Numbered from the stretch's first letter, positions 1 through 5,461 are shown. The stretch: DNA of 5,461 bases from Actinomycetota bacterium (GCA_009726075.1 WLND01000139.1:1-5461), one strand, 5' to 3'. Program-made: numbers and translations. The notes: a model not told the origin generated them from the sequence alone.

Positions 1-1553
1 CGGTGAAGTGGATGGAGGATCGCGGCGAGAACCTCATGTCGACCTCCTTCGCCCGCGACTACCACATGACCGGCAAGATCGCGGCGACGAAGGACGGCAA
101 GATCCTCGCCGTCGACGTCGACGTGCTCGCCGACCATGGCGCATTCAACGGTGTGGCTCAGCCGACCAACTACCCGGCCGGCTTCTTCCACATCTTCTCG
201 GGTTCGTACGACTACCCGGATGCGCACTGCAAGGTCACCCCGGTCTACACGAACAAGGCACCGGGCGGCGTTGCCTACGCATGCTCCTTCCGCATCACCG
301 AGGCCGTCTACCTCATCGAGCGGATGGTCGACTGCCTGGCAGCCGAGCTCGGCATGGATCCGGCCGAGCTGCGCCTGAAGAACCTGCTCAAGCCAGAGCA
401 GTTCCCGTACACCTCGCCCACGGGCTGGGTCTACGACTCGGGCCAGTACGAGAAGACGATGCGCGTGGCCATGGAGATCGCCGGCTACGACGAGCTTCGT
501 CGCGAGCAGGCCGAGAAGCGTGCACGTGGCGAATACATGGGCATCGGTATCTCGTTCTTCACCGAGGGCGTCGGCGCAGGCCCGCGCAAGGACATGGACA
601 TCCTGGGCCTGGGCATGGCGGACGGCATTGAGCTGCGCGTGCATCCCACGGGCAAGGCGGTCCTTCGTCTGTCGGTGCAGTCGCAGGGACAGGGCCACGA
701 GACCACGTACGCCCAGATCGTCGCCCACGAGCTCGGCATCCCGCCGGAGGACATCGACGTCGTCCATGGCGATACCGACCAGACCCCGTTCGGGCTGGGC
801 ACGTATGGCTCCCGGTCGATGCCAGTCTCGGGCGCGGCTGCTGCCGTCGTCTCGCGCAAGGTCAAGGAGCGGGCACGCATCGTCGCCGCGGCGGCGCTGG
901 AGTGCTCCCCCGACGACCTCGAGTGGGAGCTCGGCCGCTGGTCGGTCAAGGGCGACAAGGAGCGCGGCAAGACGATCCAGGAGATCGCCCTGCTGTCGCA
1001 CAGCTCCCTGGAGCTTCCGGAGGGCGTCGAGGGTCACCTTGACGCGACGGCGGTCTACAACCCGCCGAACCTCACCTACCCGTACGGCTGCTACATCTGC
1101 GTCGTCGACGTCGATCCCGGCACCGGCGTGGTCAAGGTTCGCCGCTTCATCGCGGTCGACGACTGCGGCACGCGGGTCAATCCCATGCTCGTCGACGGCC
1201 AGGTGCACGGCGGCATCGCCGACGGCATCGGCATGGCGCTCATGGAGCTCATCGCCTTCGATACCGATGGCAACAACCTCGGTGGCTCCTTCATGGACTA
1301 CCTGCTGCCGACCTCGATGGAGTGCCCCTCCTTCGAGCTCGGCGAGACGGTCACTCCGTCACCGCATCACCCGATCGGTGCCAAGGGTGTCGGCGAGTCG
1401 GCCACGGTCGGTTCGCCCGCAGCCGTGGTAAACGCGGTCATGGATGCACTCGCCCCGTTCGGGGTGCGTCATGCGGACATGCCGTTGACCCCGTCGAACG
1501 TATGGCGCGCGATTCAGGGAAACCCGATTCGCGTAGACATGGCAATCGAGTAA
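1..1553 (+). CDS. coxL: Aerobic carbon monoxide dehydrogenase large (molybdenum) subunit, form I, 5'-truncated by window edge
   Basis: This is the catalytic subunit of Mo/Cu-dependent CO dehydrogenase, which oxidises CO + H2O to CO2 with electrons passing to the FeS and FAD subunits. The reading frame is open from the first base; the GTG at base 3 is an internal valine, not a start. Numbering visible residues from that GTG, AYACSFR (91-97) matches the form I signature AYxCSFR. Its Cys94 (codon 282-284) corresponds to the copper-ligating Cys388 of the Oligotropha enzyme. KGVGE ends at Glu465, the counterpart of catalytic Glu763. QSQGQGHETTYAQI (226-239) is a molybdopterin-contact segment. Both spacings imply that about 295 N-terminal residues lie upstream. 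The C-terminus (PLTPSNVWRAI and a short tail) looks intact and ends in TAA. coxM and coxS are presumably upstream. Form II enzymes carry AYRGAGR here, so form I is well supported. Ordinary xanthine or aldehyde oxidoreductases are the less likely alternative. Confidence 0.96.
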   Translation, partial: VKWMEDRGENLMSTSFARDYHMTGKIAATKDGKILAVDVDVLADHGAFNGVAQPTNYPAGFFHIFSGSYDYPDAHCKVTPVYTNKAPGGVAYACSFRITEAVYLIERMVDCLAAELGMDPAELRLKNLLKPEQFPYTSPTGWVYDSGQYEKTMRVAMEIAGYDELRREQAEKRARGEYMGIGISFFTEGVGAGPRKDMDILGLGMADGIELRVHPTGKAVLRLSVQSQGQGHETTYAQIVAHELGIPPEDIDVVHGDTDQTPFGLGTYGSRSMPVSGAAAAVVSRKVKERARIVAAAALECSPDDLEWELGRWSVKGDKERGKTIQEIALLSHSSLELPEGVEGHLDATAVYNPPNLTYPYGCYICVVDVDPGTGVVKVRRFIAVDDCGTRVNPMLVDGQVHGGIADGIGMALMELIAFDTDGNNLGGSFMDYLLPTSMECPSFELGETVTPSPHHPIGAKGVGESATVGSPAAVVNAVMDALAPFGVRHADMPLTPSNVWRAIQGNPIRVDMAIE

Positions 1554-1563
1554 CAATCTCCCC

Positions 1564-2466
1564 ATGACAACGCGGGCGTTGCACGACACGGCAGAACAGC
1601 TTCGAGCTGATCGAATTCCGTTCGTGCACGCCCGCGTTGTTCTTGCCGAGAAGCCCACCTCGGCCAAGCCGGGCGACGAGGCCCTGGTGCTCATGGACGG
1701 CACGATCCTCGGCTTCGTCGGCGGCCAGTGCGCCCAGGCCACGGTGCGCGCGCAGGGCCTCGAACTCATGCAGCACGGCCAGACGATGCTCCTGCGCATC
1801 GCCCCGAACCCCGAGCCCGATCAGTCGGGCAAGACCGTCGTTCACAATGCGTGCCTGTCCGGCGGCACCCTGGAGATCTTCATGGAGTCAGTGCTCCCCG
1901 CCCCGGTCGTGCATGTCGAGGGCACGAGCCCGATCGCCGAGGCGATGGAGGCCGTCGGCCGAGCGCTCGGCTACGACGTCCAGGACTTCACCGGCACCGA
2001 CCTCAATGTCGTTGACGCCGTACTCGTTGCCTCGCACGGCTTCGGCGAGGAGGCCGCCCTCATTGCCGCCCTCGAGGCCGGGGTGCCGTACGTCGGCATG
2101 ATCGCGAGCCCCAAGCGGGCGCGGGCCGTGCTCGAGTCGCTCGACGTGGACGACGCACGCAAGGCTCGCATCCACGCCCCCGCTGGCCTCGATATCGGCG
2201 GACGTACCCCTGCGGAGGTCGCCCTGTCGGTCTTCGCCCAGATCATCGCCGAGCGCCGGGCTCCCACGCGGATTCGCGAACTGCCGCTGCTGACCACCTC
2301 CGTACCAGCGGCCTCGGGCACTGCCATCGACCCGATCTGCAAGATGACCGTCGCGGCCGTGCCGACCAGCGTGCACGCCGAGCTCGACGGCACCACCTGG
2401 TATTTCTGCTGCCCCGGATGCCGCGATACCTTCGTGGCATCCCCCTCCTCCTATGTGATGGCGTGA
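1564..2466 (+). CDS. coxF: CO dehydrogenase maturation factor CoxF: XdhC-family protein with C-terminal YHS domain
   Basis: XdhC/CoxF-family proteins help deliver or modify the molybdenum cofactor of hydroxylases; for CoxF the exact step is not settled. Residues ~12-80 form the XdhC/CoxI N-terminal domain: PFVHARVVLAEKPTSAKPGD at 19-38, then GFVGGQC at 50-56. Residues ~112-230 form a Rossmann-like domain with a loose nucleotide-binding loop (VEGTSPIA, 118-125), VASHGFGEEAAL, GVPYVGMIASPKRA (173-186) and the family hallmark GLDIGGRTPAEVALSV (208-223). After a linker, residues 255-298 form a YHS domain: DPICKM (256-261) and YFCCPGC (280-286), giving Cys259, Cys282, Cys283 and Cys286 as likely metal ligands. 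The ATG start follows coxL by 10 nt. The leader caatctcccc has no Shine-Dalgarno sequence, so translation probably depends on coxL or is weak. A 19-bp inverted repeat occupies codons 2-26. CoxF assignment rests on the motifs and the cox neighbours; CoxI is the alternative paralogue. Confidence 0.88.
   Translation: MTTRALHDTAEQLRADRIPFVHARVVLAEKPTSAKPGDEALVLMDGTILGFVGGQCAQATVRAQGLELMQHGQTMLLRIAPNPEPDQSGKTVVHNACLSGGTLEIFMESVLPAPVVHVEGTSPIAEAMEAVGRALGYDVQDFTGTDLNVVDAVLVASHGFGEEAALIAALEAGVPYVGMIASPKRARAVLESLDVDDARKARIHAPAGLDIGGRTPAEVALSVFAQIIAERRAPTRIRELPLLTTSVPAASGTAIDPICKMTVAAVPTSVHAELDGTTWYFCCPGCRDTFVASPSSYVMA
1567..1640 (+). repeat. Long inverted repeat at the start of coxF (predicted mRNA stem-loop)
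   Basis: The left arm at 1567-1586 (ACAACGCGGGCGT, bulged T at 1580, then GCACGA) is the reverse complement of the right arm at 1622-1640 (TCGTGC then ACGCCCGCGTTGT). This gives 19 Watson-Crick pairs (13 + 6) with one bulge. The 35-nt apical region contains its own 5-bp hairpin, CAGCT-TCG-AGCTG (1597-1609). The stem begins on the base after the coxF ATG and covers codons 2-26. The arms encode unrelated residues (TTRALHD and VHARV), so protein repetition does not explain them. No run of T follows, so it does not look like an intrinsic terminator. Probable roles are control of coxF translation or mRNA processing/stability; these are inference. Confidence 0.8.
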
Positions 2467-2468
2467 CG

Positions 2469-3356
2469 ATGACGACCCTTGCTGAGCAGATCCCCGACGC
2501 CCACGCCCTGACCGCGGGGCTTCAGGCGCACGACTACCTCGCCGAGCCGGGCCTCTCCACCGCCCTGTTCTGCGCGGTGAGGCTGCCACAGCCGCTGCTG
2601 CTCGAGGGCGAGGCCGGGGTCGGCAAGACCCAGGCCGCCAAGTCCCTCGCGGAGATGCTCAACACCCCGCTCATCCGACTGCAGTGCTTCGAGGGCATCG
2701 ATGCCTCGGAGGCTCTTTACGAGTGGAACTACCCGCGCCAGCTGCTCGGGATCCGCGTCGCGGAGGCCCGTGGGGCCGCCCTGGCCGAGGAGTCGCTGTT
2801 CTCGCGCGAGTACCTCATCGAACGGCCGCTGCTCCAGGCGCTCGAGCACCCCGGTCCGAACCCGGCCGTGCTCCTCATTGACGAGATCGATCGCGCTGAC
2901 GAGGAGTTCGAGGCCTTCCTGTTCGAGATGCTCGCCGAGTCGTCGGTGACCGTTCCGGAGATCGGGACGCTTCGGGCCAAGGTGCCACCGGTGGTCATCC
3001 TCACCTCCAACCGCACCCGCGACCTCCACGATGCGCTCAAGCGCCGCTGCCTCTACCACTGGATCGACTACCCGAGCCTCGAGCACGCGATCCGTATCGT
3101 CCGGCTTCGCGTTCCGCAGGCGTCACCCGAGCTCGCCGCCCAGATAGCCGGGGCCGTGCAGCGACTTCGGAGCCTCGACGTGCAGAAGCCGCCGGGCGTC
3201 GCCGAGGCCATCGACTGGGTGCACGCTGCTTCACTGCTCGGCATCGAGGCCCTCAACGCCAACGCTGTCGAGCAGACCCTCGGGTCGGTGCTCAAGTACC
3301 GCGAGGACCAGGATCTCGCGCGCGCCCAGGGGCTCGACTGGGTTTCGGGTGACTGA
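2469..3356 (+). CDS. coxD: CoxD, MoxR-family AAA+ ATPase for CO dehydrogenase active-site assembly
   Basis: CoxD is the AAA+ chaperone-like ATPase needed in Oligotropha for sulfuration and copper insertion at the CO dehydrogenase Mo site; that role is taken from the family. From ATG 2469 the product is 295 residues, a usual CoxD length. Walker A is GEAGVGKT (47-54), Walker B is LLIDE (135-139), sensor 1 is ILTSN (177-181), and the arginine-finger segment is ALKRRCLYHWIDYP (189-202). The MoxR-type C-terminal helical lid follows, ending in the CoxD-like tail LARAQGLDWV. ATG 2469 is preferred because MTTLAEQ precedes the conserved region and lies 2 nt after the coxF stop. A GTG at 2463, overlapping that stop as GTGA, would add two residues. 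An upstream in-frame ATG at 2418 would overlap coxF by 49 nt and encode a non-conserved leader. No good Shine-Dalgarno is seen, which suggests coupling to coxF. Confidence 0.93.
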   Translation: MTTLAEQIPDAHALTAGLQAHDYLAEPGLSTALFCAVRLPQPLLLEGEAGVGKTQAAKSLAEMLNTPLIRLQCFEGIDASEALYEWNYPRQLLGIRVAEARGAALAEESLFSREYLIERPLLQALEHPGPNPAVLLIDEIDRADEEFEAFLFEMLAESSVTVPEIGTLRAKVPPVVILTSNRTRDLHDALKRRCLYHWIDYPSLEHAIRIVRLRVPQASPELAAQIAGAVQRLRSLDVQKPPGVAEAIDWVHAASLLGIEALNANAVEQTLGSVLKYREDQDLARAQGLDWVSGD

Positions 3357-4632
3357 CGAGCAGTCCACCGACGAGCAATTCACCGACGCTCCGGTGAGCA
3401 TCGACCCTGCCGCACGTCTGGCCGAGATCGTGGCGACCTTCGGCCATTTCCTCCACCGGGCTGGAGTGCCCGTCACTCCCGAGCGCAGCACCCGCTTCGG
3501 TGCCGCCGTCGTGGTCGCGTCCCCCGAGCAGTTGGACGACCTCTACTGGCTCGGTCGCGTCACCCTGCTCACTTCCCACGATCAGGTCGAGGTATACGAC
3601 CGGGTCTTCCAGCAGGTGTTCAAGGGCATCGTCGATTTCGCCGACTTCAGGGGCGACAGCAATGCACCGCCTCCGGTCTCATCGTCACCGAGCAACGAGA
3701 AGCTCCCCACCGACAAGGACCGCACCGGCGAGACCCGTTCGGGGCCCAAGGGCACGAGCGCAACCCCGGGGGACCAGGCATCCGATGACGATCAGGACGA
3801 GGAGGATCCCAGCCTGCTCGCGGCCATGAGCGACGAGGAACGCCTGGCGGGCAAGGAGTTCGCGGCCTGCACCGAGGAGGAGCTCGCACTCATCCGGCGC
3901 CTCGTGGAGCAGTTGCCGCTCGTGCCGCCGATGCGCATTGGCCGCCGAAGCCGCCGTCATCGGTCCGGCTCCAGACTCGACTTCCGCGGCACCCTGCGTC
4001 GCTCGCACCGAACGATGGGCGACCCCGTTGATCTCATCAAGCGCAAGCGAAAGCAGCGGCCCCGCCGCATCGTGCTCATCGCCGACGTCTCGGGATCGAT
4101 GGAGCCGTACGCGCGGGTCTACCTGCACCTCATGCGCGGTGCCGTCCAGGCCCTTCATGCCGAGGCCTTCGTCTTCGCCACCCGGCTCACGCGGCTGACC
4201 CGTCCACTCAAGGTCACGCAGCCCGACCTCGCCTACCGAAAGGCCACGACCGCCGCACCCGACTGGTCCGGCGGCACCCGCATCGGCCGGGCGCTGCACG
4301 AGTTCATCGATGACTTCGGCAGGCGAGGCATGGCACGGGGCGCGGTTATCGTCATCGTCTCGGACGGCTGGGAGATCGAGGATCCGGCCAGTGTCGGCGA
4401 GGCGATGGCACGATTGTCGCGGCTGGCGCATCGGGTGGTCTGGGTGAATCCGCGCAAGGCGAGCAACTCCTATGAGCCGCTCGTCGGGGGCATGGCCGCG
4501 GCACTGCCCTACGTCGACACGTTCGTGCCCGGCCACTCGATGCATGCGCTGCAGGAGGTCATGGAGGCGATCCGCTCCGGCGAAAAGCGGCCCCCCGGGG
4601 GTCGGCCGCCCGGCAATAGGGTGACCGCATGA
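3349..4632 (+). CDS. coxE: CoxE, von Willebrand factor A (MIDAS) protein, partner of CoxD
   Basis: CoxE-type VWA proteins pair with MoxR AAA+ ATPases; CoxD and CoxE act together in maturing the CO dehydrogenase active site (family knowledge). The protein is 427 residues with no signal peptide or membrane segment, so it is probably cytoplasmic. Residues ~20-100 form the conserved helical CoxE N-terminal region (LAEIVATFGHFLHRAGVPV). Residues 102-160 are a Pro/Ser then acidic low-complexity linker (e.g. SDDDQDEEDPS), followed by a basic stretch 196-240. The VWA domain begins at ~240: MIDAS DVSGS (Asp246, Ser248, Ser250), Thr310 in GGTRIG, and Asp339 in VSDGWE, so all expected metal-site residues are present. 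The C-terminus is a Pro/Gly/Arg tail (RPPGGRPPGN). GTG 3349 overlaps the end of coxD by 8 nt and is the longest start. GTG 3394, nearer the conserved region, is a real alternative and would remove a small TDEQ repeat. The stop overlaps moaC by 4 nt. Confidence 0.9.
   Translation: MTDEQSTDEQFTDAPVSIDPAARLAEIVATFGHFLHRAGVPVTPERSTRFGAAVVVASPEQLDDLYWLGRVTLLTSHDQVEVYDRVFQQVFKGIVDFADFRGDSNAPPPVSSSPSNEKLPTDKDRTGETRSGPKGTSATPGDQASDDDQDEEDPSLLAAMSDEERLAGKEFAACTEEELALIRRLVEQLPLVPPMRIGRRSRRHRSGSRLDFRGTLRRSHRTMGDPVDLIKRKRKQRPRRIVLIADVSGSMEPYARVYLHLMRGAVQALHAEAFVFATRLTRLTRPLKVTQPDLAYRKATTAAPDWSGGTRIGRALHEFIDDFGRRGMARGAVIVIVSDGWEIEDPASVGEAMARLSRLAHRVVWVNPRKASNSYEPLVGGMAAALPYVDTFVPGHSMHALQEVMEAIRSGEKRPPGGRPPGNRVTA
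3352..3381 (+). repeat. Imperfect 15-nt tandem duplication at the coxE 5' end
   Basis: Two adjacent 15-nt units, actgacgagcagtcc (3352-3366) and accgacgagcaattc (3367-3381), differ at a few positions, and a partial third copy starts at 3382 (accgac). They encode TDEQS, TDEQF and TD. The repeat lies in the non-conserved leader of CoxE and overlaps the coxD stop codon. It looks like a small slippage duplication. It matters mainly for start-site choice, because a start at GTG 3394 would exclude it. Confidence 0.6.
4587..4609 (+). promoter_or_regulatory. GC-rich potential hairpin upstream of the moaC start
   Basis: GCGGCC (4587-4592) pairs with GGCCGC (4604-4609). The interior can add three C-G pairs (4593-4595 with 4599-4601), leaving a two-base bulge. 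It lies in the low-complexity CoxE tail, ends 19 nt before the moaC ATG and leaves the AGGG at 4618-4621 exposed. A role in translational coupling or pausing is possible but unproven; a chance pairing in GC-rich sequence is the alternative. Confidence 0.35.
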
Positions 4633-5120
4633 CCTCGACGCCCCCGGAGTTCACCCACCTCAACGACCGCGGCGAGGCCCGCATGGTCGACGTCACCGAG
4701 AAGCAGGTCACGGTGCGCTCTGCCACCGCTCGGTGCCGCGTGACCGTGTCGGAGCAGGTCGTCTCGATGCTGCTCTCCGGCACAATGCCGAAGGGCGATG
4801 CGCTGGCCGTTGCACGCATCGCGGCGATCCAGGCGACCAAGCGCACCCCCGATCTCATCCCGCTGTGCCACCCGCTCGCGATCCACGGGGTCGACGTCGG
4901 CGTGCACGTCGATGCGGCCGCCTGCCTGGTCGAGATCATGGTGACGGTTCGCACCGCCGACCGCACCGGCGTCGAGATGGAGGCCCTGACCGGCGCATCG
5001 GTCGGGGGGCTCGCGGTCATCGACATGGTCAAGGGCACCGACCGGCTGGCCTCGATCGCAGAGGTCGTGCTGCTCGAGAAGCTCGGCGGACGCTCCGGCC
5101 ACTGGGTGCGTCCGGCATGA
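4629..5120 (+). CDS. moaC: Cyclic pyranopterin monophosphate synthase MoaC
   Basis: MoaC works with MoaA to turn GTP into cyclic pyranopterin monophosphate, the first stable intermediate of molybdenum-cofactor synthesis; it is a soluble hexameric enzyme. The 163-residue protein is full length for the family. THLNDRGEARMVDVTEK (9-25) is the typical N-terminal strand. Catalytic-site residues line up with the E. coli enzyme at a constant offset of four: Lys55 in KGD (E. coli Lys51), His81 in LCHPL (His77), Glu116 and Glu118 in TGVEME (112/114), and Asp132 and Lys135 in DMVK (128/131). The C-terminus LLEKLGGRSGHW is also typical. The ATG overlaps the coxE stop as ATGA, with a modest Shine-Dalgarno-like AGGG at 4618-4621. 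Its position directly behind coxE implies expression with the CO dehydrogenase genes, matching the enzyme's cofactor demand. The assignment is secure; only whether it is the organism's sole moaC is unknown. Confidence 0.97.
   Translation: MTSTPPEFTHLNDRGEARMVDVTEKQVTVRSATARCRVTVSEQVVSMLLSGTMPKGDALAVARIAAIQATKRTPDLIPLCHPLAIHGVDVGVHVDAAACLVEIMVTVRTADRTGVEMEALTGASVGGLAVIDMVKGTDRLASIAEVVLLEKLGGRSGHWVRPA
5087..5114 (+). promoter_or_regulatory. Potential hairpin enclosing the ribosome-binding region of the mog gene
   Basis: CGGACGC (5087-5093) is the reverse complement of GCGTCCG (5108-5114), giving a 7-bp stem with a 14-nt loop. The loop holds the only purine-rich stretch before the ATG at 5117 (tggg, 5103-5106). 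Folding would hide that site until a ribosome finishing moaC opens it, which fits the ATGA overlap. The stem is short and GC-rich, so chance cannot be excluded. Confidence 0.3.
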
Positions 5121-5461
5121 CCTACCGCGCCCTTGTCATCACTGCGTCGAACCGCAGTGCCGCCGGCCTGCGCGACGACACGTCCGGACCGATCCTCGTC
5201 GCCGGGCTCGAGGCGCTCGGATTCGACGTCGCCGGACCGACGGTGGTTGCCGATGGAGACCCGGTCGGCGAGGCACTGCGCGCGGCGGTGGCGTCCGGCT
5301 TCGATCTCGTGCTGACCACCGGCGGCACCGGGCTCTCCCCGACCGACCTGACCCCCGAAATGACGAGGGGCGTCATCGATCGCGAGGCTCCCGGCCTTGC
5401 CGACGCCATCCGCGCCTACGGCACCGCGCACGGCATCGCAACCGCCGTGCTGTCCCGCGGC
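5117..5461 (+). CDS. MogA/MoaB-family molybdopterin adenylyltransferase, 3'-truncated by window edge
   Basis: MogA/MoaB-family proteins adenylate molybdopterin before molybdate insertion. The frame starts at ATG 5117, overlapping the moaC stop as ATGA, and stays open for exactly 115 codons to the last base, so the stop is outside the window. Visible motifs are the N-terminal strand ALVITASNRSAAGLRDDTSG (5-24), typical of this fold; VVADGDPVGEALR (43-55), the Asp-containing loop; and the family signature TTGGTGLSPTDLTPE (67-81), with Asp77 after the GGTG turn. PGLADAIRAYG and the start of a LSRG segment (112-115) follow, as in MogA/MoaB. About 40-60 residues of a normal single-domain protein are missing. 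Actinobacteria sometimes fuse this domain to MoaE, which cannot be judged here. MogA versus MoaB cannot be separated from this fragment, so no symbol is given. Linkage to moaC supports a cofactor role. Confidence 0.93.
   Translation, partial: MTYRALVITASNRSAAGLRDDTSGPILVAGLEALGFDVAGPTVVADGDPVGEALRAAVASGFDLVLTTGGTGLSPTDLTPEMTRGVIDREAPGLADAIRAYGTAHGIATAVLSRG

Noticed and set aside
111..127. GTCGAC-type repeats in coxL (around 111-127 and again near 1106-1112)
   Set aside because: They encode the VDVD strands of the protein with preferred codons and need no further explanation.
520..1431. Second + strand frame inside coxL (303 codons, rich in Arg/Ser/Ala)
   Set aside because: It is an out-of-frame reading of coxL with typical shadow composition and no domain.
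3..1553. Treating coxL as a complete 516-residue gene starting at GTG 3, or as a truncated pseudogene
   Set aside because: The first visible residues (KWMEDRGENLMS) match the interior of CoxL, and the frame is open to the window edge. The spacing of Cys94 and Glu465 to their Oligotropha counterparts implies about 295 residues upstream, so the truncation is the window boundary.
1567..1650. The coxF inverted repeat as a rho-independent terminator
   Set aside because: The sequence after the stem (tcttgccgag) is not a T tract, the loop is long, and the repeat lies inside the coxF coding region.
1711..1938. Possible loss of function in CoxF: GGQC in place of a GGGC-type motif, and VEGTSPIA in place of a clean GxGxxG loop
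   Set aside because: To my recollection, CoxF-type members of the XdhC family normally have GFVGGxC and a relaxed Rossmann loop, so this is probably normal for the subfamily rather than decay.
3685..4545. Long open frame on the minus strand opposite coxE (286 codons)
   Set aside because: It has no recognisable motif and lies wholly opposite a gene with an intact VWA domain. Such frames are expected opposite high-GC coding DNA.
4559..5431. Long open frame on the minus strand opposite moaC and mog (290 codons)
   Set aside because: The + strand encodes conserved MoaC and MogA/MoaB motifs with coupled starts. The antisense product is compositionally biased and matches nothing I recognise.
1..5461. 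CRISPR arrays, tRNA or rRNA genes, insertion sequences, phage or defence genes
   Set aside because: No regularly spaced repeats, RNA-gene signatures, transposase motifs or terminal inverted repeats were seen, and coding genes fill essentially the whole window.

Overview
The window is one strand-uniform, very compact block of six genes, all on the + strand. It reads as the 3' half of an aerobic (Mo/Cu) carbon monoxide dehydrogenase operon running directly into molybdenum-cofactor biosynthesis genes. The DNA is GC-rich with strong G/C preference at third codon positions. Protein style and GTG/ATGA start usage suggest an actinobacterium (Actinomycetota). That placement is inference; no rRNA or tRNA marker is present.

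Layout: (1) 1-1553, C-terminal ~516 residues of CoxL, the catalytic large subunit of a form I CO dehydrogenase. Its 5' end lies outside the window, and the diagnostic AYxCSFR active-site loop and catalytic GVGE motif are both visible. (2) 1564-2466, CoxF, an XdhC-family maturation protein with a cysteine-rich YHS metal-binding domain at its C-terminus. (3) 2469-3356, CoxD, a MoxR-type AAA+ ATPase. (4) 3349-4632, CoxE, a VWA/MIDAS partner of CoxD. (5) 4629-5120, MoaC, cyclic pyranopterin monophosphate synthase. (6) 5117 to the window end, the N-terminal 115 residues of a MogA/MoaB-family protein, cut by the window edge.

The genes form one pathway: MoaC and Mog act in making the molybdopterin cofactor, CoxF/CoxD/CoxE are expected to sulfurate and insert copper into the Mo site, and CoxL is the enzyme they mature. 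Junctions are +10, +2, -8, -4 and -4 nt, so a single transcript with translational coupling is likely. No promoter or intrinsic terminator is visible, and there is no gene-free stretch longer than 10 nt.

The most unusual signal is not a gene. A 19-bp inverted repeat (one bulged base) begins at the second codon of coxF, exactly where structural genes give way to accessory genes. It is built partly from codons atypical for this sequence. The second is the YHS domain on CoxF, a possible copper-handling module in an enzyme that needs a Mo-S-Cu site. I see no wholly unknown system here; the backbone is a recognisable cox-moa operon with these two twists.
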